Shown here: positions 5,659-6,012 of the stretch, one piece after another
Position numbering within the stretch: position 1 is the first letter of the stretch
How the letters are laid out: every line of letters starts with the position of its first letter
Assembly (NCBI GenBank): GCA_031263335.1
Contig: JAISGB010000157.1
Location: 1 to 6,012 of the forward strand
Direction of reading: 5' to 3'
Source: Eubacteriales Family XIII. Incertae Sedis bacterium
GTDB taxonomy: Bacteria; Bacillota; Clostridia; Peptostreptococcales; Anaerovoracaceae
DNA length: 6,012 nucleotides
Notes under the pieces: model-generated
Database searches by the model: none
What the model was told of the DNA's origin: nothing
Seen by the model: the letters and a program-made list of their open reading frames with translations, nothing else
Translations under genes and position numbers: made by a program

Positions 5659-6012
5659 CTATCTTACTATCTGATAAATTACAACGGCAAGACCCAACGC
5701 CCAAGTGTAGACGGAGAAAACCAAGAGCTTCTTGCTCGTCACCGCGCGTATCATCACCTTGATCGCCGCGTAACCCGCCACGGCGGCCACGGCGGCGCCC
5801 ACGACAGTCGGCGTCAACATCTCGCCCGCGAGTCCTTCCTTCAGCACACCGGGGATCTCCAACAACACAGCCCCCAGCACCGACGGGATGGAGATGAGAA
5901 ATGCGAATTTCACGGCCAGTTCCTTCGTAAATCCGAGGAACAATCCGCCGACGATGGTCGAGCCGGATCGGGAGATGCCGGGCAGGAGCGCAATGGCCTG
6001 AAATATCCCCAC
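5659..6012 (-). CDS. uppP: undecaprenyl-diphosphatase UppP (BacA), C-terminal part (5' end cut by window edge)
   Basis: UppP is a membrane enzyme that removes a phosphate from undecaprenyl diphosphate to recycle the lipid carrier of cell-wall synthesis; extra copies give bacitracin resistance. The 117 visible codons contain the family signature PGISRSGSTI (about residues 10-19 of this fragment), preceded by GIFQAIALL, and end in several hydrophobic helices. The family is usually about 270 residues, so roughly the first half, including the Glu-rich motif that completes the active site, lies beyond position 6012. The GTG at the edge is an internal valine codon in the usual IG-x2-QAxALxPG context and not a start. 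The stop is TAG at 5661-5659. A 116-bp gap with repeats separates it from ftsK, so co-transcription is possible but uncertain. Confidence 0.93.
   Translation of the reverse strand: MGIFQAIALLPGISRSGSTIVGGLFLGFTKELAVKFAFLISIPSVLGAVLLEIPGVLKEGLAGEMLTPTVVGAAVAAVAGYAAIKVMIRAVTSKKLLVFSVYTWALGLAVVIYQIVR

Noticed and set aside
6010..6012. GTG at the right edge as the start of a 117-residue protein
   Set aside because: The following residues are the middle of the UppP signature region, so the gene continues beyond the window and the GTG is an internal valine.

Overview
This window reads as an ordinary chromosomal housekeeping segment of a GC-rich bacterium, most likely a high-GC member of the Bacillota (Clostridia-like). 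The assignment is an inference. It rests on the gene order ftsK/spoIIIE - rimO - pgsA - cinA, a cluster typical of that phylum and normally followed by recA, on purine-rich Shine-Dalgarno sites, and on the protein sequences. I see no mobile element, CRISPR array, tRNA or rRNA, and no foreign-looking block.

All five genes lie on the minus strand, so transcription runs from high to low coordinates. In that order they are: the C-terminal 117 codons of uppP (undecaprenyl-diphosphatase), cut by the right edge; a 116-bp intergenic region with an unusual cluster of short direct and inverted repeats; ftsK/spoIIIE (DNA translocase, 913 aa); rimO (ribosomal protein S12 methylthiotransferase, 442 aa) after 33 bp; pgsA (phosphatidylglycerophosphate synthase, about 175 aa) after about 50 bp that hold a possible promoter; and the N-terminal 252 codons of cinA, cut by the left edge, after 98 bp that hold two competing hairpins and a possible promoter. 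No stretch above 300 bp lacks a gene.

Together the genes cover cell-envelope lipid recycling (UppP), anionic phospholipid synthesis (PgsA), chromosome segregation at the septum (FtsK), ribosome modification (RimO) and nucleotide repair/salvage (CinA). They are a conserved neighbourhood and not one pathway. ftsK-rimO is the tightest pair and probably co-transcribed.

I did not find an undescribed system. The points worth a second look are the phased TGCGCGT repeats upstream of ftsK, several departures from the usual FtsK motor signature, a recurring D/E-T/A-G-F-G peptide motif in the FtsK linker, and a nearly complete absence of TTA, CTA and TCA codons. That absence leaves a spurious 4.1-kb open frame on the opposite strand.
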